Shown: positions 1-10,644 of the stretch, piece after piece | Numbering within the stretch: the first letter of the stretch is position 1 | Layout: the number at the start of each line of letters is the position of its first letter | From: Solen grandis | Taxonomy: Eukaryota > Mollusca > Bivalvia > Adapedonta > Solenidae | Length of the DNA: 64,000 nucleotides | Assembly (NCBI GenBank): GCA_021229015.1 | Contig: CM037782.1 | Span: 58,277,518-58,341,517, forward strand | Direction of reading: 5' to 3' | Program-made: the position numbers and the translations under genes | The notes under the pieces: generated by a model | Databases searched by the model: none | Told to the model about the DNA's origin: nothing | What the model saw: only the letters and a program-made list of their open reading frames with translations

Positions 1-173
1 GCGGACAAAACTTAGATGTGCCCAGAAAAGTCACTTCAAAAGTAAGAAAAAATGTTTTATGTTTCAAAAGTTGATATGCATCATTTAATGAACTGATGTG
101 CATCGCTGGCATGACTAACTTACAGTTACTTACTAACATATCGTAACACAGTACTGTAGTTTCAGTTCTGGTT

Positions 174-415
174 TTAACCCTTTCCCTCATAGAGGACACC
201 ATGAAAAGACCTATGCGAACAGCATAAAACCAGATCAGCCTGCGAGTAACTCGCAGGCTGATCAGGTTTTATGCTGTTCGCTGCTCCTCAGTGGTCTGGA
301 AATGAGGACTTTATAATTAAATTTGGTAAGGTTTAACTGTGGTTTTCTGCTGATCAGGCTTTATGTGGTACCTATTGAGTGCGTCAAAATGAGTCTATAT
401 GAGGGAAAGGGTTAA
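174..415 (+). mobile_element. Palindromic MITE, copy 1 (242 bp)
   Basis: The ends are TTAACCCTTTCCCTCATA and its complement, with TTAA at both borders, consistent with a TTAA or TA target site. Inside, 215-281 form a 33-bp-arm hairpin with one mismatch and a one-base loop. No coding capacity; the frame containing [20 protein letters not shown] in the copies is spurious. Confidence 0.9.
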
Positions 416-984
416 ATTGAATAAACAATAAGTAATTTGACTATTTTATTTGTTTACAATCAGGTTTAAAAGTTCAGAATAACATATAGCATATATATAA
501 TGTCTGAACAAATTCATTTACAGGAGATATTAATATAAATTTCAGCAAATAATTTAACATAGAGGTTTTTATGGTGTAAGTGCATTCAGACTTATCTCAA
601 ACAATTGTAAGATACTGGGACTTTAAATAAAAGCAAGCTTATATCTTTGAAATCCTATAGTTTAAAATCTACCCATATAAATGAAGACCAAGCAACATAA
701 AACTGAATGTAAAATTCTTTTAAAAAAGACTCATGCTAATATTTCTGCATATGATTCCTTTATCCGTTAAATGTCAGCATTATACAACAAAAAGCATACC
801 AACACAATGTTCATGCATTTCCTTTTACAATATAAGAATATATACAGTCTAATGATGCTAAATGGCAAATTACACTTATTTTTTTATTTTTTTTACAAAT
901 CAAAGGGTGAGAGCGAAACTGGGAGTCTTAGCCTAGCTTCACTCTCACCAATCAAATTGAGATGTTAAACACTATACCTTGTAC

Positions 985-1205
985 GTGTACAGATTTGTTT
1001 TGACGCCTTGGTAAACTGAGCAGACCTCAGAAGCATGCTTTCCTCTGTTTTCTTATACAATACTGTAGCTCAGATTCTACACAGTATACATGGCAAAGTA
1101 AAATTTCTTGTTTCACATACCATTTAAAGTTCAGTAAATTAATATTTAGCAATTCATGAATTTGCACATCATATATTCATGAGGTAAAATGGTTACTGGA
1201 ACAAA
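985..1205 (+). mobile_element. E-family repeat, copy 1
   Basis: Contains the family core (ATACAATACTGTAGCTCAGA, TTCTACACAGTATACATGGC, AAAGT) also found at 8.6, 28.2, 55.4 and 60.5 kb. Its distal part, ATATTCATGAGGTAAAATGG, is a single unit resembling the 36-bp minisatellite at 55.5 kb. Confidence 0.65.
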
Positions 1206-1609
1206 GACCTATTAAACAAAGAACTAGTCTAAATCTCACAAAAGCATGAAACAAAAATGTCCAATTTTTGCAAATTTTTTAAATAAACATTAATAAAAAA
1301 AAGAAACAAAAATTTAATGTAAAATAGAAAGGTCCTTCACAAAAATATCTATTTCAATTTTGTTGTGTTTATCATCTGCTACACTGGTTAAAGTCAAATC
1401 GTAATTAACTTAAAACAATCTTTAAAATAAATCAAACTGAAAATAATTCCCTTCATAATATGTTTACATTTTCCTATGTGATTTTTTCAATAATTATTTG
1501 AAAGTTAAATGCAAACATCAATGATCTGCTGCATGCCTAAACAATATTTTCCACTGGCCTTCTCTGTTTCATAGGTCCTTGACTGAACACATAAATTCTC
1601 AGAAATCTT

Positions 1610-1785
1610 CTACTTCAATTTTATAAGATACCATCTGTCAATCATAAAGGAAAACAATTTGCAAGCTTGTCCAAAGCTTGTAGGTTTCGGGGGCGTGGTC
1701 TCATTACTGGCTTGGTCACCTGTGGCTGGGTTGTCCCTCTTAGGAAGATGTGATTCCTCCAAAATTTCTATATCACACCGTTCAC
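1610..1785 (-). CDS. Terminal exon of the same unidentified gene (hydrophilic C-tail)
   Basis: An acceptor (AATCTCTGCAG) is followed by 57 codons and TAG. The peptide begins ERCDIEILEESHLPKRDNPA, is rich in Pro/Thr (ETTPPKPTSF) in the middle and ends CKLFSFMIDRWYLIKLK. The entry phase fits the donor at 2107 exactly. No family recognised. It looks like a cytoplasmic tail. Confidence 0.5.
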
Positions 1786-2106
1786 CTGCAGAGATTTGTT
1801 TGAAAAATCTGTTGAATAATTTGTATTTGTAAATAACAACTGCATAGTGAATACCGTAGTGAAAATGATCATATTTTAGTTTGGATACAAAAGAATGCTG
1901 CATCTTTTTTATATATAATATATTTACAGGCTCTTCATAAAAATAAACAAAATCTAAACCCTGGTGATGTTTTTTTTTTTTTTTTTTTTTTTCATTAAGT
2001 TACAAAAATATTGAAGGAATATGGACTTTGCAGAAAATCATTACACCTCACCATAAGTATGTCTGAAAGATAGCTATTAGCAAGGGAGATCACTACCAAA
2101 GATTAC

Positions 2107-2379
2107 TGAACTTTACAGCAGAGTTATCTAGAATGCCCTCAAATGCTGAACTAGAGCTCTGCAGAATGGCGCCAATACTTGTCTGTTTTACATTAAAGTT
2201 TATACACGCTGACAACAATGACAAGGACGACACAGTGATCATAATAGCTGGACTTTTTTTCAAAACAAATGAGCTAATAACTATGGAGGACACCATGATA
2301 TAGTAGATAATAATATGATTTCTGGTTTGCTTGTTGCATGGGTTGATCATTCCCATACAGATAGATAAAAATCTGCCCA
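2107..2379 (-). CDS. Internal exon of an unidentified membrane-protein gene
   Basis: A strong acceptor (TTTATTTTGCAG) opens a 91-codon frame beginning GRFLSICMGMINPCNKQTRN. Two hydrophobic segments follow (HIIIYYIMVSSIVISSFVL and an IMITVSSLSLLSACINF stretch), which look membrane-spanning. The pattern N..K/R-TR....YY followed by a hydrophobic run recalls the C-terminal part of XK-related scramblases, but only faintly, and I would not name it on that. The donor at 2107 (TTCA|GTAATC) joins in phase to the exon at 1785; if it is not used, reading continues to TAG at 2093. Confidence 0.5.
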
Positions 2380-2628
2380 CTGCAAAATAAATCATTTTAC
2401 AAGCCGGTAGTAGAAGGATACAAACCCAGTCAAACTATCCAGACCAGTCTTGGACCAACACTTATATGCTGGATTTTCAGGTGTAAGTAACCATGATTAA
2501 CACATTAAATTCCCCAAATGCCAAGTACTAGTCCAACCCTGGTACTATTTAGAAGGACAGGTTTCTTAAGTGACCTACCTACACAGAATCAATCTACAAC
2601 AAGTAACTGGTGTTGTATGCAACACATA

Positions 2629-3077
2629 AAGTCCCCTACCGCCTCCACCTTGACTCAATATGGTAATCAATCCCATTTTTTGCCATATTTTCACTATTTC
2701 CGTTACCATAGCAACCACAATTTTAGTCAAAGAACAAAAATAAAATGACGTGCATAATCTACACATTGCCATCTAGTCATATAGCGAATTTCATCAAGTT
2801 TGCTTGCTTAGTTATCGCGGGATCCCATTTTTTGCCATATTTTCACTATTTCCGTTACCATAGCAACCACAATTTTAGTCGAAGAACAAAAATAAAATGA
2901 TGTGCATAATCTACACATTGCCATCTAGTCATATACCAAGTTTCATCAAGTTAGCTTGCTTAGTTATTAAGTTATCACAGGATCCAGATTTGAGCGGACA
3001 GACGGACGGACAGACGGACGGACAGACGGAGGGCAAACCTATAGTCCCCTCCGGTGTGAACACCGGTAGGGGACTAA
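2629..3077. mobile_element. Inverted-ended dispersed repeat with two direct units
   Basis: The ends are AAGTCCCCTACCG and CGGTAGGGGACTA. Inside, a unit of about 150 bp (CATTTTTTGCCATATTTTCA to CATCAAGTTTGCTTGCTTAG) occurs twice, at 2672-2822 and 2825-2977. A CAGACGGACGGA stretch follows. Each unit carries GTTACCATAGCAAC. Confidence 0.7.
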
Positions 3078-3624
3078 TAAAAGAACAGGGAACCTGTTAA
3101 GCCAGAAGCTTTAAAATGTATCAACTAAATCAAGCTCTTACCATAACATAATATTTGAATCAAAGTCGATACCATGCGTTACACAGATCATGTTATAAAC
3201 ATGTGAATATGCACAAATCTCTAATAAAAGATTTGGGGTCAATTGTTTGATGCTGCTCTAATTTGATTCACTTTATGTCACACCTTATAATGTATCTATT
3301 CTATGTGTATGTACAAACAAGCAAATGTACTTTCTTAGTACATGTTTTCCTGTTATCACTGAGTCATCAATGACTCTTCTCTTTCTATCCAGTATTGACA
3401 GATGTATTCAAATGTATTCAAACTGACTTACAGGCTATCTAATTACTAAACTGGGATAGCAGCTAGTCAAAGGCTGACCTGGTTTACACCAAAGAACCAT
3501 GGCTATGTTTGTACTACTGACTGAATGCAGTTGACCTAGTCATGAATAGGAAAGGCATGGTTTAAATTTTCACAGCTAAAATCTTGAGAGGTGCAATCCT
3601 CTGGATACTTTCATGTGTACTCAC

Positions 3625-3667
3625 CATACAGGTTTCTAACCAATTTGTCATCGGTGCTATGAGGGGG
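3625..3667 (-). CDS. Partial exon of the same gene, truncated by the assembly gap
   Basis: Directly beside the N gap, the minus strand reads PHSTDDKLVRNLY and then a textbook donor (TATG|GTGAGT). The donor leaves one base, which pairs in phase with the acceptor at 2379 to give the codon GTG. The rest of the exon lies in the gap. Confidence 0.45.
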
Positions 3668-3767
3668 NNNNNNNNNNNNNNNNNNNNNNNNNNNNNNNNN
3701 NNNNNNNNNNNNNNNNNNNNNNNNNNNNNNNNNNNNNNNNNNNNNNNNNNNNNNNNNNNNNNNNNNN
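3668..3767. other. Assembly gap (100 N)
   Basis: Exactly 100 N, the usual placeholder for a gap of unknown size. It cuts an exon of the membrane-protein gene. Confidence 0.98.
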
Positions 3768-6360
3768 GTTACCATGTTACCTCGTGTTATCCGATAATGT
3801 ATGTAAATACATTTAGTTGTTTGATTATCCAATTTCTAACGATATATGATATATTGTAAACATTGCTAAAACGGTCAAATAAATGTACAAACTTGATCGA
3901 ATCTAGTACAAATCATTAGGACAAAATAATATCAGAAGCGATATGTAGCATTTAAAAAATGCCTGATTATATTTACACATCAAGTATATGTACAAGGTTT
4001 TGTTTCATGATTAATTATTACAGTTTATGTATTCAATATGATATTCAGATGACACTAAAGAGGGTTTCCGTTAAAATCGCTGACTAACTGTAGAATCATT
4101 AATTTTCGTTGGGGGCTTATATTCGTTGATTTCGTTTCCTTGATTGAGTGTTATCAAGGGCAGCCAGTTTCACAAATCTCGTACATAATGGGGATAGATG
4201 TGCCGTGACTGGCACTACAGTGTGTATACTTATGCTTAAACCCACGATATATATTCCGTTATCACTACTGTATATACCGTGGGATTTTCAATTAGCAAAA
4301 CTTCGTTTTCACGAATATTAATCGGGTATGAATCTGACCCATGAAATCGCGCAAATATTGAAAGGTTGCAAAAGCTGATTCATTGTTCCCGAAAGATAAA
4401 CTGCAACGCTTAAAAGAGGAGTGTGGCGTCATTTCTACATTGTAAAAAGAAGCTAACTATCATAATCTTGCACGTCAGTATGGAATAGTTTTTTTTTTGT
4501 TGTTGTTTTTTTGCCAATGAAGCCGCTTAATCAAAACAGGGAGCAACTACTGTTATTGTAAAATAAAAACATGTAATATGTTTAAAAACACTTTATGAAT
4601 CAATTACTTGCATAAACTGATTAAAAAATAAGATTCAAAATATGAAAGTCTACTATCGTTATTAAAAAGAAACCGGACACATATAATGTGTATATGATGA
4701 CTTCTCCCTAAACTCGTAGGCAACGGGTTTTGAAAACTTGGTTAACAGCATGATTCATTAAAGCTTAAAAAAAAAATGGAAGATGTTTTGAGATCTTAAA
4801 ATATTCGGATTTTAGATACAAACCGTCAACTTGAAAAATCAATGAAACAGCAGTTTAAAAATAAGTATTACAGCATAATGTAGAAAGAGTAAAAACACAC
4901 AACACTATACATATGGCCGTAGCGGACATGTCTAATTTACGGCACCATGCCCGATATGCTGTCCCAGTATGTATAGTGCTTGAAATGGGTAAATTTAACT
5001 GAACATTACATAGCTTATGTTGTAAAGCCTTGTAAACATATATTTAATTTTATATATATCATCAAAATAAAATGAATGTCATAATCCTACGCCACGCTAC
5101 ATTATCAAGGGAAGTAATAACTATCGGGAAGATTATTAATTAATACCGGGACCTGTACCTAAATCCCTTACCAAATAAAATCTTATCTGTGCTGAATTGT
5201 TTTTTCATCATTGCCCTTCTTGTTTGCTGCTGCTGCTGAAGATTTTTTTAACATTGACATTAATACCGCCATAGTAGCTTATTGTCTTGAAATTTCATAC
5301 ATCTTGCTGACCCTAACTATTCCAATAATTATATAAGATAGGAATTACCTGTTGTAAAATGTATCTTCATTGATCTATATTCATTGATCTATAGATTAGT
5401 TAATTTATGGCATCTCAAATCATCATCACATAATGTGTCTACAATAATTAAAGTATTTTCTGTACTATTTGTAATATATTTCTGAATAAGTTTTTTGTTG
5501 TTTTTGAACCTTTTCTATATGGTTTTCCTTCATTGAAGTCGTGCTTCAAAAACATGTGCGGCGTCTTTAATGCTTTGCATCAAAATTAGTCTTGTTGGTG
5601 AAATGATTTCTGCTGTCGCCGTGCTGCCCCAGTCACGGATCCGATGAACTGCCTAATTAATTATTCACGAGTGCGATGGCTTCAAAAAACATATTATTTA
5701 TGTCGATTAAAATTAAACAATTTCAAGAAAAAAAAACCTTCACAGTTTCTGTAAGAATCTATATATTGATATGTATGTTTGATGTGGGCTAAAGTGACCT
5801 TGCATTATTTATAGAATTAGAACGGGTCTGACAATGTAAACAGAAAGTATGTCAACACTAGACAAAAAATGTATGTACACACACACACACACAAAAAAAA
5901 AAATGCAAATACTATGCAATACATAAAGCATGAACAATTTATGAAAGTTAAATTTTTTTTAAATGCAATATACACCATTGTAAACGTGTTTTTAAGTGTC
6001 GATTTACAAAACTTGTCCCAGTTTTACCGTTCTGGAAAATCAATTCGAGGTATGTTTTGAGGGCAAAATGATTTATTTACTTTAAAAAGATTAAACAGTT
6101 TAAAGTAGTGATTCCGTAAACTCAAATAACTACGGCACATCCTGAAATCGATAATATTATTTCAATAAGCTTCAAATCTAAAATCAAGGTGGTCGAGTAT
6201 CTTCTGCGTCAATACCGTAACTTGGTGGTCAAAATCGTTAATAATTTTATCGGTATAGAGCTTTGTGTTTAGTGTCTGTGTTTCCGGTTAGAACGAAAGA
6301 ATATGAAAAGGCATACGAATGCTTTGTTTGTATACGAGTCCGAACAATAAAACATTACAT
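3768..6360. other. Intergenic or intronic DNA without recognised genes
   Basis: AT-rich. Contains fragments of a dispersed repeat recognisable by AATCATTAATTTTCGTTGGG (4092) and TTCACGAATATTAATCGGG (4307), also seen near 39240-39340 and 44730-44810, and a small inverted repeat (CACTATACATA..TATGTATAGTG, 4910-4980). No exon supported. Confidence 0.6.
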
Positions 6361-6985
6361 GCAATTACAATACCGGTACATTTAATTACAGTCCATGCAA
6401 TAACAGTACATGGAATTACAGTCCATGTAATACCGGTACATGGAATTACAGTCCATGTAATACCGGTACATAGAATTACAATCTATGCAATAACGGTACA
6501 TGGAATTACAGTCCATGTAATACCGGTACATGGAATTACAGTCCATGTAATACCGGTACATGGAATTACTATCCATGCAATAACAGTACATGGAATTACA
6601 GTCCATGCAATACCGGTACATGGAATTACAGTCCATGCAGTAACAGTACATGCAATTACAGAACATGCATGTACAATACATGCAGTAACAGTACATGCAA
6701 TTACAGTACATGCAGTTACAGTACATGCAGTTACAGTACATGCAGTTGCAGTACATGCAATTACAGTACATGCAATTACAATACATGCAGTTGCAGTACA
6801 TGCAATTACAGTACATGCAATTACAATATATGCAGTTGCAGTACATGCCATTACAGTACATGCAATTACAATATATGCAGTTGCAGTACATGCCATTACA
6901 GTACATGCAATTACAGTACATGCAATTACAGTACATGCAATTACAGTACATGCAGTTACAGAACATGCAGTTACAGTACTCGAAC
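6361..6985. repeat. Minisatellite, 15-bp unit with a 30-bp dimer sub-array
   Basis: The right half (from about 6650) repeats GTACATGCAATTACA; the left half repeats a 30-bp dimer in which every second unit carries TAATACCGGTACATG. Because 15 is a multiple of three, several frames on both strands stay open for 130-220 codons (peptide period ITVHA or similar); these are by-products of the repeat. Confidence 0.95.
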
Positions 6986-7544
6986 GGTAGTAAATCCGTC
7001 CCTATATACTCTATGGAGCAGAGCGGTCATGCAGTATCAGTACACGATGTAATAGAACATGCAATCCACGATGTAACATTCTGTCCATTTGACCTGAAAC
7101 TTCATATTTATCTAGCATTAAGCTGTAGACAAGAAAGAAAGTAACAAATATATGCTGATAATTTCACGTGATCTTATACAACGTAAATTGTCACAAGTAT
7201 TCAACAGTTCTGTCCTTAACTGTCCTTACTATCTTTTCTTAGACGAGGAAATAATATATGAATTTTTTAAAGGGTAAAATGTTTATCACAGCTAAACCCT
7301 TTATAAACAGGCTTTTAAAAAAGAAACAGGAATGAGTCTTTAAACATACCATGCACCATATTTATGACATAATTTATGTTTTCCAGTGTTGCATGATTCA
7401 GGACAATTCACACAGTACTATATAATTTTGATTATGTGGCATGAACAAACCCCCTGTTTAGGATAGAGTCCTTTAAGGCATTTCTAAAGACAATAGAAGA
7501 CCGAAGCGAGCGTAGACTTCGGTTTTCTTCAAATGTCTTTAATT

Positions 7545-7715
7545 ATGACTTAGAAGTCATCCTAAATTTGTGAAACATTTGATTTTGTCAAAAAAGATCG
7601 ATCTACATGTATTTTGTACATGATAAAATAGAAAATTGAAAGATGTTCTATTGAAGTAACTTACTGATAAATTTGAATTTTAAGAGCTTCTTATTGGCCA
7701 CAGTAAACGTGCCTA
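7545..7715. repeat. Dispersed repeat shared with 40608-40770
   Basis: GACTTAGAAGTCATCCTAAA, TAAATTTGAATTTTAAGAGC and TTCTTATTGGCCACA match the stretch at 40608-40770 in the same orientation. Confidence 0.7.
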
Positions 7716-8599
7716 GTGCCTAGTAAACTTGGTTTTTATCAAATAAGTGATTTATGAATTATTCAATATTTCAAACATAAATCTTCATCTTCATATCATA
7801 GAATAATTATATTAACATATTACGTTTCTCCGCATCTGCCAGGGAGAGTAATGGAATGGGTCGCTTGTGGGTTTCCGACGATGGAGCTTTGTTTACAAGA
7901 ATGTATTTAAATTTAGATATTTAATTTATATGGGCATTTAGCTAACATCATAAAGCCAACCGGTACTTTATTTTTTTATATCTTATCGCTTGTCTTACTT
8001 TTTGTCAAGTTGGCCACAGCGGCACTTTGAAGTCAGCGCAACTAGCACGCGGCTCACGTGATTGATCAAAACATTTTTTTTCACATAACCTGGGAAAAAT
8101 ACGAAAATACGCAATATATTTTTTTTTATTTGGACTGAACGGAGCGATTTCATTGGCTGAAAAAGTAGGACAAACGGTAATGATAATTTGACGCCTAAAA
8201 TCGATGTACAGGTATGAAAAACAACAACAAAAAAAAAAAAAAAAAAAAACAAATACACAAGACACTCTGTGATTTCTGGCAAAACCTGTCCATGCAAACT
8301 AGACCGTCACAGTCGCGACCTCTTCAAGTTCTACGACCCATACAATGAAATATTGAAACGATTGAATAATTAAACAAAGAATTCCCAGTCCTACATTTAA
8401 GTCACATGAATGATTAAGTGTATTTCGACCATGAACTACTAACATATGATATTATTCAATAGGACGGTTCAATGGGTAATCGGTCAATGTGACGCCATAG
8501 TGGTTCGGTTTAAGGATTGAACCGCATATATTGATGGTACATCTACATTGGGGCTGTTCAAATTGGATGAAAACCTTATATTTACATTTAACTTATTAC

Positions 8600-8790
8600 A
8601 TCATAGACTCATTTTGACGCTCTGGCAAATCGAACAGAGATAAAACAGGCCCTTACTGCCAGGAGCTGTCTTATCAGTGCCTCCTCTGTTTCGTAGCTTT
8701 GATTCTACACAGCCTGCATAGCAAAGTAAATGCCTTGGTTTCAGACATCCTTTTGAAATATGTTAATCAATATTTTTTTTTTTACGTGCA
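8600..8790 (+). mobile_element. E-family repeat, copy 2, joined to the 28-bp minisatellite
   Basis: Shows CATAGACTCATTTTGACGC, then CCTCTGTTTCGTAGCTTTGA and TTCTACACAGCCTGCATAGC. The 28-bp array begins right after its ATGTTAATCAATATT segment. Confidence 0.65.
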
Positions 8791-9300
8791 CGTCAAGGTG
8801 GTTCAATATTCAACGGGACGTCAAGGTGGTTCAATATTCAACGGGACGTCAAGGTGGTTCAATATTCAACGGGACGTCAAGGTGGTTCAATATTCAACGG
8901 GGCGTCAATGTAGTTCAATGTTCAATGGGGCGTCAAGATGGTTCAATATTCAACGGGACGTCAAGATGGTTCAATATTCAACGGGACGTCAAGGTTGTTC
9001 AATATTCAACGGGACGTCAAGATGGTTCAATATTCAACGGGGCGTCAAGGTGGTTCAATATTCAACGGGGCGTCAAGATGGTTCAATATTCAACGGGACG
9101 TCAAGGTGGTTCAATATTCAACGGGACGTCAAGGTGGTTCAATATTCAACGGGACGTCAAGATTGTTCAATATTCAACGGGACGTCAATGTGGTTCAATA
9201 TTCAGCGGGACGTCAAGATTGTTCACTATTCAACGGGACGTCAAGGTGGTTCAATTTTAAATGGGACGTCACGAGGGTTAATTATAATAATCAATGGGGC
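8790..9300. repeat. Minisatellite, 28-bp unit, about 18 copies
   Basis: The unit begins GTCAAGGTGGTTCAATATTC and ends AACGGGAC. The period is not a multiple of three, so open frames cycle. The last two or three units decay into unique sequence. It starts inside a copy of the E-family element. Confidence 0.95.
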
Positions 9301-10255
9301 GCCGCGGTGGTTAAAAAAACTTCGTTGAGGTTCATTATTTAATGAGGCGAGGTGGTGACGGCGCGAATACAGGGTTTTTGGTTAGGGGGCGCAGATTTAT
9401 AAAATTACCCAGATTTACCGTAAGTGTGTGTTTGGGGGCTGACTTGGGGGAAGGAACGAAATGCTGATTATTTTTGGATATTTAAAATGACACGTATAAA
9501 ATTACTATATGGATTTGTGAATGGCAAAAACACAACTTGGTCGATTTAGGGGTGTATGTGTTGGGAGGAATATTCTTTTGGACGTCGTGAAAAATTATCT
9601 ACCTGGAGCTATAATTTTATGCTCAGCATCTGTCGAGCTGTATTAAAAAAAAACTTCAGTACACACTTGGTTTAATAATTGATATTCTGATATGTGATTA
9701 TGACGTTTTCTACGCATAAATACACTAGATAACATACGGAAATCACCATTACATGTATTGAAATGTCAGGATTACGGTAATACCTTTACTTCAGAATTCT
9801 TAGTTGGTCATTTACATATGCTCTGAATAGAACAAATACAATCTAGTGTATAATCATTACGCAGGCGACTATGTTAATTAAAAAAAGTAAAAGTACGATA
9901 GTAAATGTCTATAAAATCATGAAACTTTAATGCAGAATTTATATACTTAAAATTACATTAATTGTGTATAAGTAGCAAATGGCGAACGTAAAGATGGTTG
10001 TGTTCGTAACATACTTGGATTTTACGCAATTATTTTGTATATTATATTGTCTTTTATCTGTGATTATCTGTTAACACTCTAAATATAGCATTTTTATGAT
10101 GGTTATGGTGATAATGATGCTGATCAATGACGACGACACCAAGAACAAAGATGATGTCGATGAGGGAATATTGACAGCACGAAAAAGAGGAAATTATAGG
10201 AAGATATAGAAGAAGCGATAAAAGGTGATAAAGGATAAAAATAAATGAGGCTTAC
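9301..10255. other. DNA without recognised genes
   Basis: Decayed minisatellite units to about 9360, then unique AT-rich sequence. Nothing else supported. Confidence 0.6.
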
Positions 10256-10361
10256 CCTGACAGGTGCAGACAAACTTTTAATCTTGCCCCGAACAACCTC
10301 ATTCTTCAAGAGAACCTCCATTTTCTTCAGGAAGTAATTCCACTCCACAGAATGCAAAGTT
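10256..10361 (-). CDS. Candidate internal exon, product unknown
   Basis: A 106-bp stretch between an AG acceptor (GACTTTTTAG) and a good donor (CAGG|GTAAGC) is open for 35 codons: TLHSVEWNYFLKKMEVLLKN then EVVRGKIKSLSAPVR. It looks like folded, charged protein and is less AT-rich than its flanks. An internal ATG could serve as a start. It lies 6.6 kb upstream, on the same strand, of the membrane-protein exons and could be part of the same transcription unit. No family recognised. Confidence 0.4.
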
Positions 10362-10583
10362 CTAAAAAGTCACTTTTTGAAGCAATAACACAAAGGGCAA
10401 CTACACCATTTTTAAACATATGTTTGAAATATAAGTTTTTAAATAATTGTTCACCATATTGTCATAAACTAGATATCTGTTAAAAAAATAGCAGCATGAA
10501 CCAAAATAGTCTTTGAATCCGGCCCTCTCGAATATGTCGTCTGCAAAATCCAACTAAACGTCCGAGAAGTAAGTTTCGTTTAC

Positions 10584-10644
10584 CTTTTCACACGATATTT
10601 CCCCGTTCCATGGTTGTCATCGGTCGTCTGTTTATTCAATTGAT
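10584..10644 (-). CDS. Candidate exon upstream of the 10361-10256 exon
   Basis: The sequence ending at donor AAAAG|GTAAAC encodes QLNKQTTDDNHGTGKYRVK and leaves two bases that fit the phase of the next exon. The proposed acceptor (TTCATTCGTGAG) is mediocre, and an in-frame TGA spans it, so the exon cannot extend further. Support is only splice phase and peptide character. Confidence 0.28.

Noticed and set aside
6319..7144. Overlapping frames of 127-223 codons on both strands
   Set aside because: They are translations of the 15-bp tandem repeat, whose period is a multiple of three; no splice signals or non-repetitive coding around them.
8699..9342. Three overlapping frames of 134-209 codons
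   Set aside because: Produced by the 28-bp array read in three registers.
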